Below are positions 43,945-53,408 of a stretch of DNA of 64,000 nt, one piece after another. The notes beneath the pieces are model-generated. The model was not told the DNA's origin. It searched no databases and saw only the letters and a program-made list of their open reading frames with translations. Source of the stretch: Alg239-R122 sp041746135. GTDB taxonomy: Bacteria > Pseudomonadota > Alphaproteobacteria > Sphingomonadales > Sphingomonadaceae. The position numbers and the translations under genes were made by a program. Numbering within the stretch: the first letter of the stretch is position 1; each line of letters opens with the position of its first letter. The stretch covers positions 67,393 through 131,392 of the forward strand of contig JBGTHQ010000002.1 in NCBI GenBank assembly GCA_041746135.1, written 5' to 3'.

Positions 43945-45144
43945 ATGGGCAGCACAGTTATTATCTGCGGCGGGGGAATAGGCGGATTGACGGCAGCCCT
44001 GTGTCTGGATCATTTCGGGATGGACGTTACAGTGCTGGAACAGGCACCTCAGTTCACGGAAATCGGCGCGGGCATACAAATCAGCCCCAATGGCATGAAA
44101 GTGCTGAATGCGCTTGGACTGAAAGACGCAATTGCAGCGATTGCCTTTCGCCCGGCCGCATCTACCATGCGCATTGGCACTAGCGGCGACACGATATTCG
44201 AAAGGCCGATGGGACCACGTATGGAGCAGCGTTACGGCGCGCCCTATCTGCATATCCATCGTGCCGATCTGGTCACTGTGCTGGCCAAAGCACTGCAGCA
44301 ACGGCAAAGGTTTGCGGTGCGCACAGGTGTTACCGTTCACGGATATACGCAACATGAAGGCGCTGTGCAGGTCCATACGAGCCAAGAGACGATGGATGCC
44401 GATATCGTAATCGGTGCGGATGGGATCAAATCGGCGATCCGTGCGCACATGCCGGACGAAGACCCTTCCGGTTTTTCCGGTCAGCGTTTTACCGGCAATG
44501 TGGCGTGGCGGGCGGTCGTGCCCGTGGCAAAGCTGGGCCGTCATGCGCCCGAACCCAAAGCGACGGTCTGGACCGGCGAGGACAAGCACGCCGTGACCTA
44601 TTTGCTGCGCGGCGGCGCACTCGCCAATTTCGTCGGCGTGGTGGAGCGCGATGACTGGCGCGAAGAAAGCTGGACTGCTATCGGTACGCGCGCCGAGGTG
44701 CTGGCCGAGTTTGCCGGTTGGCATCCGGTCGTCACCACCCTGATCGAACAGGCCGATACACATTACCGCTGGGCGCTGTTCGACCGCAAACCGATGCGCC
44801 ATTGGACCGACGGCCACGTGGCACTGCTCGGCGATGCCTGTCATCCGATGCTGCCCTTTATGGCGCAGGGCGCCGCGCAGGCAATTGAAGATGGCTATGT
44901 GCTGGCGCGCAGCTTGTCCGAAACCCCCGATGCGGCCGAAGCGCTGCGCAAATATGCCCGCAAGCGCCGGATGCGGACCGCGCGCGTTCAGGCTGCGGCG
45001 CAAGCCAATATAGAGATGTTCCATCATCAGCGCGGACCCAGGCGGGCGCGCACGTTCGGCCCGATCTGGGCGGCCGACAAATTTGCCCCCGGCCTGATCG
45101 ATACAAAGCTCGACTGGATTTACGGACATGATGTGACGGCATGA
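43945..45144 (+). CDS. FAD-dependent aromatic-ring monooxygenase (salicylate hydroxylase-like)
   Basis: 399 residues. Group A flavoprotein monooxygenase: Rossmann motif GGGIGGLTAALCL at residues 8-20, the DG motif in ADIVIGADGIKSAIR, and the GD motif GDACHPMLPFMAQGAAQAIEDGYVLA near residue 290. Closest in style to salicylate or 3-hydroxybenzoate hydroxylases, which use NAD(P)H and O2. The substrate cannot be set from sequence. No strong ribosome-binding site precedes the ATG. A 410-codon open frame on the other strand is a shadow. Confidence 0.87.
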   Translation: MGSTVIICGGGIGGLTAALCLDHFGMDVTVLEQAPQFTEIGAGIQISPNGMKVLNALGLKDAIAAIAFRPAASTMRIGTSGDTIFERPMGPRMEQRYGAPYLHIHRADLVTVLAKALQQRQRFAVRTGVTVHGYTQHEGAVQVHTSQETMDADIVIGADGIKSAIRAHMPDEDPSGFSGQRFTGNVAWRAVVPVAKLGRHAPEPKATVWTGEDKHAVTYLLRGGALANFVGVVERDDWREESWTAIGTRAEVLAEFAGWHPVVTTLIEQADTHYRWALFDRKPMRHWTDGHVALLGDACHPMLPFMAQGAAQAIEDGYVLARSLSETPDAAEALRKYARKRRMRTARVQAAAQANIEMFHHQRGPRRARTFGPIWAADKFAPGLIDTKLDWIYGHDVTA

Positions 45145-45285
45145 CCGGGTGATACCCGCAGTTGGATGGCAGAAGTTTCAGGCACAATAGATTTGCCTGA
45201 CTTGATGAGATGCCTCAAGCCGCCCATGTACCCTATGCGCCATACCAGCGTTCACGCCCAAATTCCTCCTTAGGAGAATATCGAT

Positions 45286-46164
45286 ATGACGGACCTGCCT
45301 GACTATAGCCCGCCCAAGATCTGGACATGGGACAAGGAAAATGGCGGCAAGTTCGCCAGCATCAACCGTCCGGTGGCCGGACCGACGCACGACAAGACAC
45401 TGCCCGTGGGCAAGCATCCCTTCCAGCTCTATTCGATGGCGACGCCCAATGGCGTGAAAGTCACCGTCATGCTCGAGGAGCTGTTGGAGGCCGGTCACAA
45501 GGGCGCCGAATATGATGCCTATCTGATCGATATCAGCAAAGGCGACCAGTTCGGCAGCGACTTTGTCGATATCAATCCCAATTCTAAAATCCCCGCGCTG
45601 ATGGACCATAGCGTCAACCCGCCGGTGCGGCTGTTTGAATCGGGCTCTATCCTACTGCATCTGGCCGAAAAATTCGGTGCATTCCTGCCAAAAGATCCGG
45701 TGGCACGCACCGAAACGCTGAACTGGCTGTTCTGGCAAATGGGCAGCGCACCATATCTGGGCGGCGGCTTCGGGCATTTCTATACCTATGCACCCGTCAA
45801 GATCGAATATTGTATCGATCGTTTTTCCATGGAAGTGAAACGCCAGCTTGATGTGCTCGACCGCCAGCTTGCACATAATCGCTATATTGCCGGCGACGAG
45901 TACAGCATTGCCGATATCGCGATCTTCCCTTGGTATGGTGCGCTGGCATTAAACCTTGTCTATGAAGCCGCCGAATTTCTCGACACCGCATCGTATAAAA
46001 ACGTGATGCTCTGGGCCAGGGAAATTGCCGAGCGCCCTGCAGTCAAGCGCGGCAAGATGGTCAACCGCGCATGGGGCGACGAAGACGCCCAATTGCGCGA
46101 ACGCCACGATGCCGACGACTTTGAAACCAGAACGCAGGACAAGCTGGCGGACGCGTCGGGATAA
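45286..46164 (+). CDS. yghU: Glutathione S-transferase family protein, YghU type
   Basis: 292 residues with a 45-residue N-terminal extension before the thioredoxin fold, as in YghU/YfcG-like GSTs. Visible marks: KHPFQLYSMATPNGVKVTVMLEELLE, NPNSKIPALMDH (cis-Pro loop), and ESGSILLHLAEKFG for glutathione gamma-Glu binding. The C-terminal helical domain has IADIAIFPWYGAL with the N-capping Asp. YghU homologues bind two glutathiones and act as disulfide-bond reductases. AGGAG precedes the ATG. Convergent with the AsnC-type gene. Confidence 0.9.
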   Translation: MTDLPDYSPPKIWTWDKENGGKFASINRPVAGPTHDKTLPVGKHPFQLYSMATPNGVKVTVMLEELLEAGHKGAEYDAYLIDISKGDQFGSDFVDINPNSKIPALMDHSVNPPVRLFESGSILLHLAEKFGAFLPKDPVARTETLNWLFWQMGSAPYLGGGFGHFYTYAPVKIEYCIDRFSMEVKRQLDVLDRQLAHNRYIAGDEYSIADIAIFPWYGALALNLVYEAAEFLDTASYKNVMLWAREIAERPAVKRGKMVNRAWGDEDAQLRERHDADDFETRTQDKLADASG

Positions 46165-46176
46165 ACATTCCTTGCG

Positions 46177-46629
46177 TCAAGCCCGTTCGTCCTTGGGCGA
46201 ACCGAGCGAGATATAGGACGTGATCGCGTGCACCTGCGGCTGCGTACCCAGCACGTCGCCGTGGAATGATTTATAGGCTTCAAGACTGGCAACCTCGACG
46301 CGCAGCAGATATTCGACCGCGCCCGTCACATTGTGGCATTCGCGCACTTCGGGCGCGGCCAGCATCGCTGCCTCGAATGCCTGCGCGTCTTTTTTAAGAT
46401 GCTCGGACAGCCCGACCATCACGAATATGGTGATTGCCGACCCGAGCTTGCCGCGGTCAAGGATCGCACGATAACCGGCTATCACGCCGCTGCGCTCCAT
46501 ATCCTGCACCCGGCGCAGGCAGGCCGACGGCGACAGCCCCACTTTGCGGGCCAGATCGACATTACTGATTCGCCCGTCGCGTTCGAGCACGCGCAATATA
46601 TTGAGGCTCAGGCTATCCAGTTCGGTCAT
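46177..46629 (-). CDS. Lrp/AsnC-family transcriptional regulator
   Basis: About 150 residues from the ATG at 46629 (MTELDSLSLNIL), the usual Lrp length; an ATG ten codons earlier with a reasonable ribosome-binding site is possible. The HTH reads NVDLARKVGLSPSACLRRVQDMERSGVI, followed by the RAM ligand domain (CHNVTGAVEYLLRVEVASLEAY). It is divergent from the indoleamine 2,3-dioxygenase gene with 95 bp between them. By the usual Lrp pattern it probably controls that gene in response to tryptophan or a related amino acid (inference). Confidence 0.9.
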   Translation of the reverse strand: MTELDSLSLNILRVLERDGRISNVDLARKVGLSPSACLRRVQDMERSGVIAGYRAILDRGKLGSAITIFVMVGLSEHLKKDAQAFEAAMLAAPEVRECHNVTGAVEYLLRVEVASLEAYKSFHGDVLGTQPQVHAITSYISLGSPKDERA

Positions 46630-46724
46630 ATATGCGGTAATATCCGGATAAACCCGCATAAAAGCAAGCACCTTGCGCCCACAATAGCATATTATTGCTT
46701 CCAAAGCTGATTTGGGAAAAAGAC

Positions 46725-47891
46725 ATGCCGCTTGCACTATCCGATTATGATCTGTCGCCCGAGCGCGGGTTTTTATCCTCGTTTGACCCGGACCAGGTCG
46801 AGCTGCCCGAGCTGCTTCATCCTGTGCGCGATGCGGCACAGAGCCTGCCGGTTACCATCGTGGCCGGCAAAGTGCGCACGCATATCGAAGCGATCCCGCA
46901 TATCGACCTGACCGATTTTTGCGCGACCGCGCCCCTGGCGCAGCAGCGTATTGCGATGGTGCATTATTCATTCCTCGTACAAACCTATGTCTGGGGCGAA
47001 CCGGACGCACCCAAAAGCCTACCTGCCAATATTGCCGAACCGATCTGGCGGATCGGCCGGTCGATTGGCCAGCCGCCGTTGCTGCCCTATTCAAGCTATG
47101 TGCTCGACAATTGGGCAAAGATTGATCCGGACGGCCCGATCGACCTGTCCAACCTGTATATGATTCAGCCATTCCTCGCTGGACAGGACGAGGTGTGGTT
47201 CGTGCTGGTGCATGTCGCGATCGAGGCCGAGGCGGGCCAGATACTCGCCGCCATTCCCGATGTGATGGCTGCGGTGGAACAGGGCGATACTATCACGATC
47301 AAGGACGGCCTGTCGCAAATGATCGCGGCATGGGACAGGATCAATGCGATATTTGACCGCATGCCCGAACGCTGCGATCCCTATGTCTATTTTCACCGCG
47401 TGCGCCCGTGGATTCACGGGTGGAAAAACAATCCGGCGCTGGGCGACGGGCTGATTTACGAAGGCGTGGCCGAGACTGGAGGCAAGCCGCAGGCGTTTTG
47501 CGGGCAGACCGGATCGCAATCGTCGATCGTCCCGGCGTTCGATGCATTTATGGGGATCGAACATGCCGGCGATGCGCTACGCACTTTCCTCGACGAGTTG
47601 CATATCTACCGCCCGCCACTGCACCGCCAGTTTATCGACGATGTTCGCAGCGAGAGCAGCTTGCGCGGCTATGTTCTGGACAGCGACGATGCGGAGTTGA
47701 AAGAACTGTACAACACCAACGTTCTCAAACTCGCGCGTTTTCGCACCCGGCACCTCGAATATGCAGCCAGTTATATCAACAAGCAGTCGAAAGATTCGGC
47801 GGGCAATGACAGCGACGTCGGCACCGGCGGAACCCCGTTTATGAAATATCTCAAGAAACATCGCGACGAGGCGGAATCGCACGTGATCTGA
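46725..47891 (+). CDS. Indoleamine 2,3-dioxygenase-like heme protein
   Basis: 388 residues from the ATG at 46725. It matches the IDO family: LPYSSYVLDNW near the distal pocket, YFHRVRPWIHGW, and the conserved CGQTGSQSSIVPAFDAFMGIEH, whose His is the proximal heme ligand. IDO opens the indole ring of L-tryptophan to N-formylkynurenine with O2. No kynurenine formamidase or kynureninase gene is nearby. It is divergent from the AsnC-type gene and 69 bp ahead of the threonine aldolase gene. Confidence 0.88.
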   Translation: MPLALSDYDLSPERGFLSSFDPDQVELPELLHPVRDAAQSLPVTIVAGKVRTHIEAIPHIDLTDFCATAPLAQQRIAMVHYSFLVQTYVWGEPDAPKSLPANIAEPIWRIGRSIGQPPLLPYSSYVLDNWAKIDPDGPIDLSNLYMIQPFLAGQDEVWFVLVHVAIEAEAGQILAAIPDVMAAVEQGDTITIKDGLSQMIAAWDRINAIFDRMPERCDPYVYFHRVRPWIHGWKNNPALGDGLIYEGVAETGGKPQAFCGQTGSQSSIVPAFDAFMGIEHAGDALRTFLDELHIYRPPLHRQFIDDVRSESSLRGYVLDSDDAELKELYNTNVLKLARFRTRHLEYAASYINKQSKDSAGNDSDVGTGGTPFMKYLKKHRDEAESHVI

Positions 47892-47960
47892 CATCATGTA
47901 ATTTCATAAGGAATGGTAAATCTGGCTTGACGTGCGCGGCATGGGCGTTACCTCCGGCGC

Positions 47961-48977
47961 ATGAAATTCTTCTCCGACAACGCCGCTTCGGTCCACCCCA
48001 AAGTTATGCAGGCTATCATCGATGCCAATACCGTCGACACCGCCTATGACGGCGATGCGCTGAGCCAGCGGTTGGACGACGCATTTTCACGCCTCTTCGA
48101 TACCGAGGTGAGCGCGCTATGGGTGCCGACCGGCACCGCGGCGAACTGCCTTGCGCTGGCGGCTTTATGTCCGTCGCACAAGGGTATTGTCTGTCACGAA
48201 ATGGCGCATATCGAACAGGATGAAGCGGGCGCACCCGGATTCTATACCGGCGGCGCAAAGCTGATGCTGCTGCCCGGCCAAGGGGCGAAAATCGATGCCG
48301 AGACGGTACGCCATCACCTGTCGGGCATTCGCGACGACGTGCACCAAGTGCAGGCCGCCGCTGTGTCGATCACCAATGCCACCGAATATGGCCTGACCTA
48401 TAGCCCGAATGAAATCGCGGCCTTGTCGCACGTGTGCAAGGAACGCGGGCTCGGCCTGCATATGGACGGTGCGCGCTTTGCCAATGCGGTGGCGTCGAGC
48501 GGCCTACATCCCGCCGATATCACCTGGAAAGCCGGCGTCGACGTGCTGAGCTTTGGCTTCGTAAAAAATGGCGGCATGAGCAGCGAAGCGATCATCTTTT
48601 TCGACCGCGACCTGGCCGCCGAGACGCATTATCGCCGCAAGCGCGCGGGGCACTTATTGTCCAAGGGCCGCTATCTCGCCGCGCAGTTGCTGGCGATGCT
48701 CAAGGATGACTTGTGGCTGGCAAATGCACGCGCCGCCAATGCAGGTGCGCAACTGATCGCGCAAGCGGCGGGCGAGCGGCTGGTCTATCCGGCTCAGGCG
48801 AACGAGTTATTCGTGCGGATGGATGCGGACGAAGCGGAAAGTCTGCGCGCACAGGGTTTCGATTTTTACGACTGGGCCCCCGCCGAGGACGGGCACGGCC
48901 AGGTGCGGTTCGTTACCAGCTGGAACCAGGATAAAGAGTCCGTTGCGCCGCTGGCCAAAGCCATCGGTGCGCTTTGA
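47961..48977 (+). CDS. ltaE: Low-specificity L-threonine aldolase (beta-eliminating lyase family)
   Basis: 338 residues, PLP fold type I. Marks: FFSDNAASVHPKVMQAI, PTGTAANCLALAAL for phosphate binding, the Asp of LHMDGARFANAVA, and the PLP Lys in LSFGFVKNGGMSSEA. The enzyme splits threonine or allo-threonine into glycine and acetaldehyde. The next gene starts at TTGA overlapping its stop, so the two are coupled. Confidence 0.9.
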   Translation: MKFFSDNAASVHPKVMQAIIDANTVDTAYDGDALSQRLDDAFSRLFDTEVSALWVPTGTAANCLALAALCPSHKGIVCHEMAHIEQDEAGAPGFYTGGAKLMLLPGQGAKIDAETVRHHLSGIRDDVHQVQAAAVSITNATEYGLTYSPNEIAALSHVCKERGLGLHMDGARFANAVASSGLHPADITWKAGVDVLSFGFVKNGGMSSEAIIFFDRDLAAETHYRRKRAGHLLSKGRYLAAQLLAMLKDDLWLANARAANAGAQLIAQAAGERLVYPAQANELFVRMDADEAESLRAQGFDFYDWAPAEDGHGQVRFVTSWNQDKESVAPLAKAIGAL

Positions 48978-49945
48978 GCGATGCTTTGAAAACGGCCGAT
49001 ATCGCCGCAACACCGCAACAGGACGAACCCCCGTTTTTCACCGCCCACATCATTCTGCCCTTCCTGCTCGTCGCCCTGATCTGGGGATCGACATGGCTGG
49101 TGATCAAGGACCAGATTGCGGGCGGCGTGCCCCCAATCTGGTCGGTAACCTACCGGTTCATCATCGCGGCGGGTGCGATGTTCGTGGTCGCACGGTGGCG
49201 CAAATTGCCTTTCGATATCGGCAAACAGGGACAAGCAATTGCGATGATACTGGGCCTGATGCAATTCACGCTCAATTTCAACTTTGTCTATAACGCCGAG
49301 TTCCATATTACCTCCGGACTGGTTGCGGTGCTGTTCGCATTGCTGATCATTCCGAACGCGGTGCTGGGCTGGATATTTCTGGACCAGAAAATCAGCGCCG
49401 GATTCGTTGCGGGCTCCGCTGTTGCGATCGCCGGGGTCACTTTGCTGTTTGTACATGAATATCGCGCGGCCCCGGGCGCTGCGGCAACGGTGGCAATCGG
49501 CGCCGGCCTGACCCTGCTCGGCATATTGTCGGCGTCGGTCGCGAATGTTATGCAGGGATCGAAAGCTCTATCCAGCTACCCGATCATATCACTGGTGGCC
49601 TGGGCAATGCTGTGGGGTGCACTAATGAACGGCACATATGCACTGGTCACCAGCGGCGCACCGGTATGGGAAAATGACTGGTGGTATCTGGGCGGAATAA
49701 TGTGGCTGGGTGTAATGGCGTCGGCCGTGGCATTCCCGCTCTATTTCGGGCTGATCCGCAAGATCGGCGCCGCCAAGGCGGCTTATACCAGCGTGTTGGT
49801 ACCGGTAACCGCAATGACGCTGTCGACGATTTTCGAAGGCTATGTCTGGTCGCCGCTCGCGGCGGGCGGCGCGGTGCTGGCGATGGTCGGCCTGTTGATC
49901 GCGATGCAGGCCCGAAAGCCGAAAACGCCAAGAATTGCGGGATAG
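48974..49945 (+). CDS. EamA/DMT-family permease
   Basis: 323 residues from a TTG at 48974 that overlaps the threonine aldolase stop by 4 bases. Ten predicted membrane helices in two EamA repeats: LIWGSTWLVIKDQIAGGVPPIWSVTYRF in the first and the YTSVLVPVTAMTLSTIFEG block in the second. The family exports amino acids and other metabolites; coupling to threonine aldolase suggests an amino-acid-related substrate, unproven. Convergent with the SDR gene, 10 bp apart. Confidence 0.88.
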   Translation: MSDALKTADIAATPQQDEPPFFTAHIILPFLLVALIWGSTWLVIKDQIAGGVPPIWSVTYRFIIAAGAMFVVARWRKLPFDIGKQGQAIAMILGLMQFTLNFNFVYNAEFHITSGLVAVLFALLIIPNAVLGWIFLDQKISAGFVAGSAVAIAGVTLLFVHEYRAAPGAAATVAIGAGLTLLGILSASVANVMQGSKALSSYPIISLVAWAMLWGALMNGTYALVTSGAPVWENDWWYLGGIMWLGVMASAVAFPLYFGLIRKIGAAKAAYTSVLVPVTAMTLSTIFEGYVWSPLAAGGAVLAMVGLLIAMQARKPKTPRIAG

Positions 49946-49955
49946 GCGGAGCTGT

Positions 49956-50765
49956 TTAACGCTCCGCGCTGTGAATCGCACGCAGCCCCGCGTAAAAATC
50001 GGGATAATGCAGTTTCCACTCCAAAACACGCTTCGCCTTGCCATTGGCCACGCGCCGGTTCTCGGCATAAAAGCCGCGCGCCATCGGTGACAGGTCGGCC
50101 TCCTCCAGCGATTGCAAAGGCGGCGGCGATACGCCCAGCAACTGGCACGCGGCGGCGATCACATCGTTTTGCGGCGCGGGCATATCGTCGGAAATATTAT
50201 ACACTCCGGCTGGCCCCGCAAATGACGCCACCACCGCGCCAACTATATCATCGACATGGATGCGGCTGAAAATCTGGCCGGGCAAGTCGATCCGTTTGCC
50301 CTTGCCCTCACGCACCCGGTCGAGCGCGGAGCGGCCGGGGCCATATATGCCGGGCAGACGGAATATCCGCACGCGCGCATCGAGCGCTTGCCACGCCGTA
50401 TCGGCGGCGGCGCGCGCCGTGCGGCGGCCATCGCCGATCGGCGCGCTTTCATCCACCCATGCGCCATGAACATCGCCATAAACACCGGTCGAGGACAGAT
50501 AGCCGATCCAGTTCGCCGGCGCCGCCGCGATTGTCCTGCCATATCTTGCCAGCACGTCGTCGTTGCCACTCGTGCGATCCGGCGGTACGGAAGAAAGAAT
50601 ATGCGTGGCCTTTTCGACTGCCGCACCTACTGCATTGGTATCACCGAAATCGACATTGCCCTCGCTGCCAGTCCCGTCCACGCGCCAGCCATCGCCGCGC
50701 AGCTGAACCGCCAGCCGCAGCGCCGTATAACCCATGCCGAATATGAAAAGCCGGTTACTGCGCAT
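49956..50765 (-). CDS. SDR-family NAD(P)-dependent epimerase-like protein (YeeZ-like)
   Basis: 269 residues from the ATG at 50765. Extended SDR features: FIFGMGYTALRLA for nucleotide binding at the N-terminus, IGYLSSTGVYGDVHG for the active-site region, FRLPGIYGPGRSALDRV, and SRIHVDDIVGAV. The substrate is unknown; YeeZ-type proteins are poorly characterised. The start overlaps the end of the small exported-protein gene by 11 bases, implying coupling. Confidence 0.87.
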   Translation of the reverse strand: MRSNRLFIFGMGYTALRLAVQLRGDGWRVDGTGSEGNVDFGDTNAVGAAVEKATHILSSVPPDRTSGNDDVLARYGRTIAAAPANWIGYLSSTGVYGDVHGAWVDESAPIGDGRRTARAAADTAWQALDARVRIFRLPGIYGPGRSALDRVREGKGKRIDLPGQIFSRIHVDDIVGAVVASFAGPAGVYNISDDMPAPQNDVIAAACQLLGVSPPPLQSLEEADLSPMARGFYAENRRVANGKAKRVLEWKLHYPDFYAGLRAIHSAER

Positions 50766-51012
50766 TTGCCTTCGCCTCGTTATCGCTTGCCGCCGGGTCT
50801 GCATCACTGAATGGAGCGTCGCCCCGAACATCCTCCATATGCGCGGCCTTCCAGTCCATCGCCACCTGCGCACCAGTAGCCCCCTGCAGCGTGCCGAGAT
50901 ATGCGCGTATTGCACCTCCCGGATCGAATCGGGCCGCCGCCATCGCTGTTTCACCGAATAGAACCGCATACAGCGCCACCATAGCCGCAAAAATTATCTC
51001 GCGCTTTTGCAT
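50755..51012 (-). CDS. Small exported or membrane-anchored protein of unknown function
   Basis: 85 residues, with GGGGAACGGGAA ahead of the ATG. Residues 1-25 are a signal peptide or anchor (MQKREIIFAAMVALYAVLFGETAMA). The rest is short, Ala/Asp-rich and without Cys. Not recognised. It overlaps the SDR start by 11 bases, supporting it as a real gene; it is divergent from pgeF. Confidence 0.6.
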   Translation of the reverse strand: MQKREIIFAAMVALYAVLFGETAMAAARFDPGGAIRAYLGTLQGATGAQVAMDWKAAHMEDVRGDAPFSDADPAASDNEAKANAQ

Positions 51013-51135
51013 ATTCCCGTTCCCCGATACTTGTCGAACTATAGTGTATTATCTATCTATGTCACCAGGTTTTTGCGGGTGCAATTCGCGATGTTTTTGG
51101 TGTAGGCTGAGCACGCCAATAATGATGATCAGGAA

Positions 51136-51912
51136 ATGCGTTTGCCCGATACACTCGAAATAGTCGCTTCCGCATTGCTGGGCGATGTGCCGCACGGCTT
51201 TCTGGGCCGCAGCGGCGGCGTGTCGACTGGAATATATGCCGCACTCAATGTCGGGCTGGGCAGTGACGACGACCGTAACGCTATATTGAAAAACCGCGAT
51301 ATCGCCCGCGATGCCGTCTTGCCGGGCAGTCACCTGGTGATGGTGCATCAGGTGCATTCGCCCGATGTGGTGATTGTGACCGGGCCGATAGAACTGAACC
51401 AGCGCCCGCATGCCGATGCGATGGTCACCGATAAACCCGGACTGTTGCTTGGCATCCTCACCGCTGATTGCGTACCGGTGCTGTTTCATGATGCACAGGC
51501 AGGCGTGATCGGCGCAGCGCATGCCGGATGGAAGGGCGCGTTCGGCGGGGTAACCGATGCTACGCTCGATGCGATGGAGGCGCTCGGTGCGGACCGCAAC
51601 AATATCGCCTGCGCCATCGGACCGTGCATTGCGCAGAATAGCTATGAAGTGGACAAGGATTTCATGCGGGGCTTTATCGAGGCCGACGCCAATAACGAAC
51701 GATTTTTCGCATCCGGAAAACCCGGCCATTACCAGTTCGATATTGAAGGCTACGTCGCCGCCCGGCTGGCAGCAGCAGGGGCGCCGCGCGTCGACTTGCT
51801 CGGACAGGATACTTATGCGCAGCCGGACCGTTTCTACAGCTATCGCCGCTCCTGCCACAAACACGAACCCGATTACGGGCGCCAAGTATCGCTGATCGGA
51901 ATGCGCGAATAA
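51136..51912 (+). CDS. pgeF: PgeF/YfiH family (peptidoglycan editing factor, laccase-domain) protein
   Basis: 258 residues, cytosolic. Family motifs: GFLGRSGGVSTGIYAALNVG, MVHQVHSPDVV, the metal or active-site segments TADCVPVLF and AHAGWKGAFGG, and IGPCIAQNSYEV, with the closing FYSYRRSCHKHEPDYGRQ. These proteins were called polyphenol oxidases or YfiH; E. coli PgeF removes mis-incorporated L-Ser from muropeptide precursors, and some homologues act as purine nucleoside phosphorylases. A long minus-strand frame here is a shadow. Confidence 0.9.
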   Translation: MRLPDTLEIVASALLGDVPHGFLGRSGGVSTGIYAALNVGLGSDDDRNAILKNRDIARDAVLPGSHLVMVHQVHSPDVVIVTGPIELNQRPHADAMVTDKPGLLLGILTADCVPVLFHDAQAGVIGAAHAGWKGAFGGVTDATLDAMEALGADRNNIACAIGPCIAQNSYEVDKDFMRGFIEADANNERFFASGKPGHYQFDIEGYVAARLAAAGAPRVDLLGQDTYAQPDRFYSYRRSCHKHEPDYGRQVSLIGMRE

Positions 51913-51999
51913 AATGATCCGTCGTGCTGAACTTGTTTCAGCATCTATTTCTCCTCTAGGCTCAGGACTAATGGTGTTTAGGATAGGACAGGGGCAAAC

Positions 52000-53400
52000 A
52001 TGAACAATCCGATCGGGCTGATCGCGGGCATAGCGGGCTTTCTTGCCACATTCCTATTGCCCGCACCCGATGCGATGCCGATCGGCGCATGGCATACCGC
52101 GGGGCTGGTTTTCTGGATGGCAACATGGTGGATGACGCAGGCGGTGCCGCTGACCGTGACGGCTTTGCTGCCGTTCATCATCCTGCCGCTCACCGGCGTG
52201 CTCGATGCCAAGGCGACCGCCGCCACTTATTACTCCCCGATCCTGTTCCTGATCCTGGGCGGCGCATTTATCGCGCTGGCGATCGAGCGGGTCGGGCTGC
52301 ACCGCCGCCTCGCGCTGGCAATCATCACGCGCAGCGGCGACGGCGTGTGGCGGCTATTGCTCGCGTTCATGATCGCCACCGCGATCCTCAGCATGATAAT
52401 TTCCAATACCTCGACCACGCTGATCATGGTGCCGATTGCGCTCGCGGTGCTGGTGGCCGGCGGGGTTAAGGCGGAGGAAACCGGCGGCATTGCCGGCGCG
52501 CTGATGATGGGGATCGCCTTTGCCGCCTCGATCGGCGGGCTCGGCACCTTGGTGGGATCGCCCACCAATGCCATTGCGGCGGGGCTGATCAACACAACGC
52601 TGGAGACGCAGATCGATTTCCTGACATGGGCGCTCTACGGCATTCCGGTCGTGCTGATCAGCCTGCCGGTCTGCGCGCTGATTATCGGTCGGGTGCAGAA
52701 ACTGTCCACCGACACGTTCGATGTAGCCGCCGCCCGCACCGCGATTTCGGGGCGCGCCGCATGGTCTATCGCGGAAAAACGGCTGGTGCCGCTCGTTGCT
52801 CTGGTGGTGATCGCGTGGATGGTGCTGCCCTTTATCGAAAGCGTCACGGTCGAGGGTGCGATGACCGACGGCAGTATCGCCATTATCGGCGGCATATTGC
52901 TGTTCATTATTCCCGACGGCAACGGACGCGCGCTGCTGAACTGGCAAGAAGCCAACCGTGCGCCATGGGGCGTGATCATGATGTTCGGCGGCGGTCTGGC
53001 GCTCGCAGCGGGCATCGGCGCATCGGGGCTCGACGGCTGGCTCGGCACCGCGCTCGAACCGCTCTCCGCCGTGCCGCTGATCGTTATCGCCATTGCTTTG
53101 GTTGCGCTGGTGATCCTTGTCACCGAATTCGCCTCCAATGTCGCCACCGCCAGTGGTATCATTCCGGTGGTCGCCAGTCTGATTCTCGCACTCGGCGTCG
53201 ATCCGATGCTGCTTGCTATGCCCGCTGCGATGGCTGCGAGCTGGGGCTTTATGCTGCCCTCTGGCACCGGACCCAATGCGATCGCGTGGGCCAGCGGGCA
53301 TATCGCCCTGCCCAATATGCTCAAATCGGGCCTGCTGCTCGATATCGCGGGGGTGCCGATTATGATCGGTGCGGTATGGGCTGTTGCTGCGGTTATTTGA
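52000..53400 (+). CDS. DASS/SLC13-family anion permease
   Basis: 466 residues, about twelve membrane helices. Marks of the divalent anion:Na+ symporter fold: the first SNT-type hairpin MIISNTSTTLIMVPI, AFAASIGGLGTLVGSPTNAIAAG, and the second half ITEFASNVATASGIIPVVASL. Substrates in the family are dicarboxylates, citrate or sulfate; none can be chosen here. The ATG is preceded by GGACAGGGG. The gene stands alone and is followed by the 194-bp palindromic element. Confidence 0.88.
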   Translation: MNNPIGLIAGIAGFLATFLLPAPDAMPIGAWHTAGLVFWMATWWMTQAVPLTVTALLPFIILPLTGVLDAKATAATYYSPILFLILGGAFIALAIERVGLHRRLALAIITRSGDGVWRLLLAFMIATAILSMIISNTSTTLIMVPIALAVLVAGGVKAEETGGIAGALMMGIAFAASIGGLGTLVGSPTNAIAAGLINTTLETQIDFLTWALYGIPVVLISLPVCALIIGRVQKLSTDTFDVAAARTAISGRAAWSIAEKRLVPLVALVVIAWMVLPFIESVTVEGAMTDGSIAIIGGILLFIIPDGNGRALLNWQEANRAPWGVIMMFGGGLALAAGIGASGLDGWLGTALEPLSAVPLIVIAIALVALVILVTEFASNVATASGIIPVVASLILALGVDPMLLAMPAAMAASWGFMLPSGTGPNAIAWASGHIALPNMLKSGLLLDIAGVPIMIGAVWAVAAVI

Positions 53401-53408
53401 GAGAGTTT

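Noticed and set aside
43897..45129. 410-codon minus-strand frame opposite the FAD monooxygenase
   Set aside because: Shadow of GC-rich codons; the plus strand has clear flavoprotein motifs.
51049..51885. 278-codon minus-strand frame over pgeF
   Set aside because: Shadow; pgeF motifs are intact on the plus strand.
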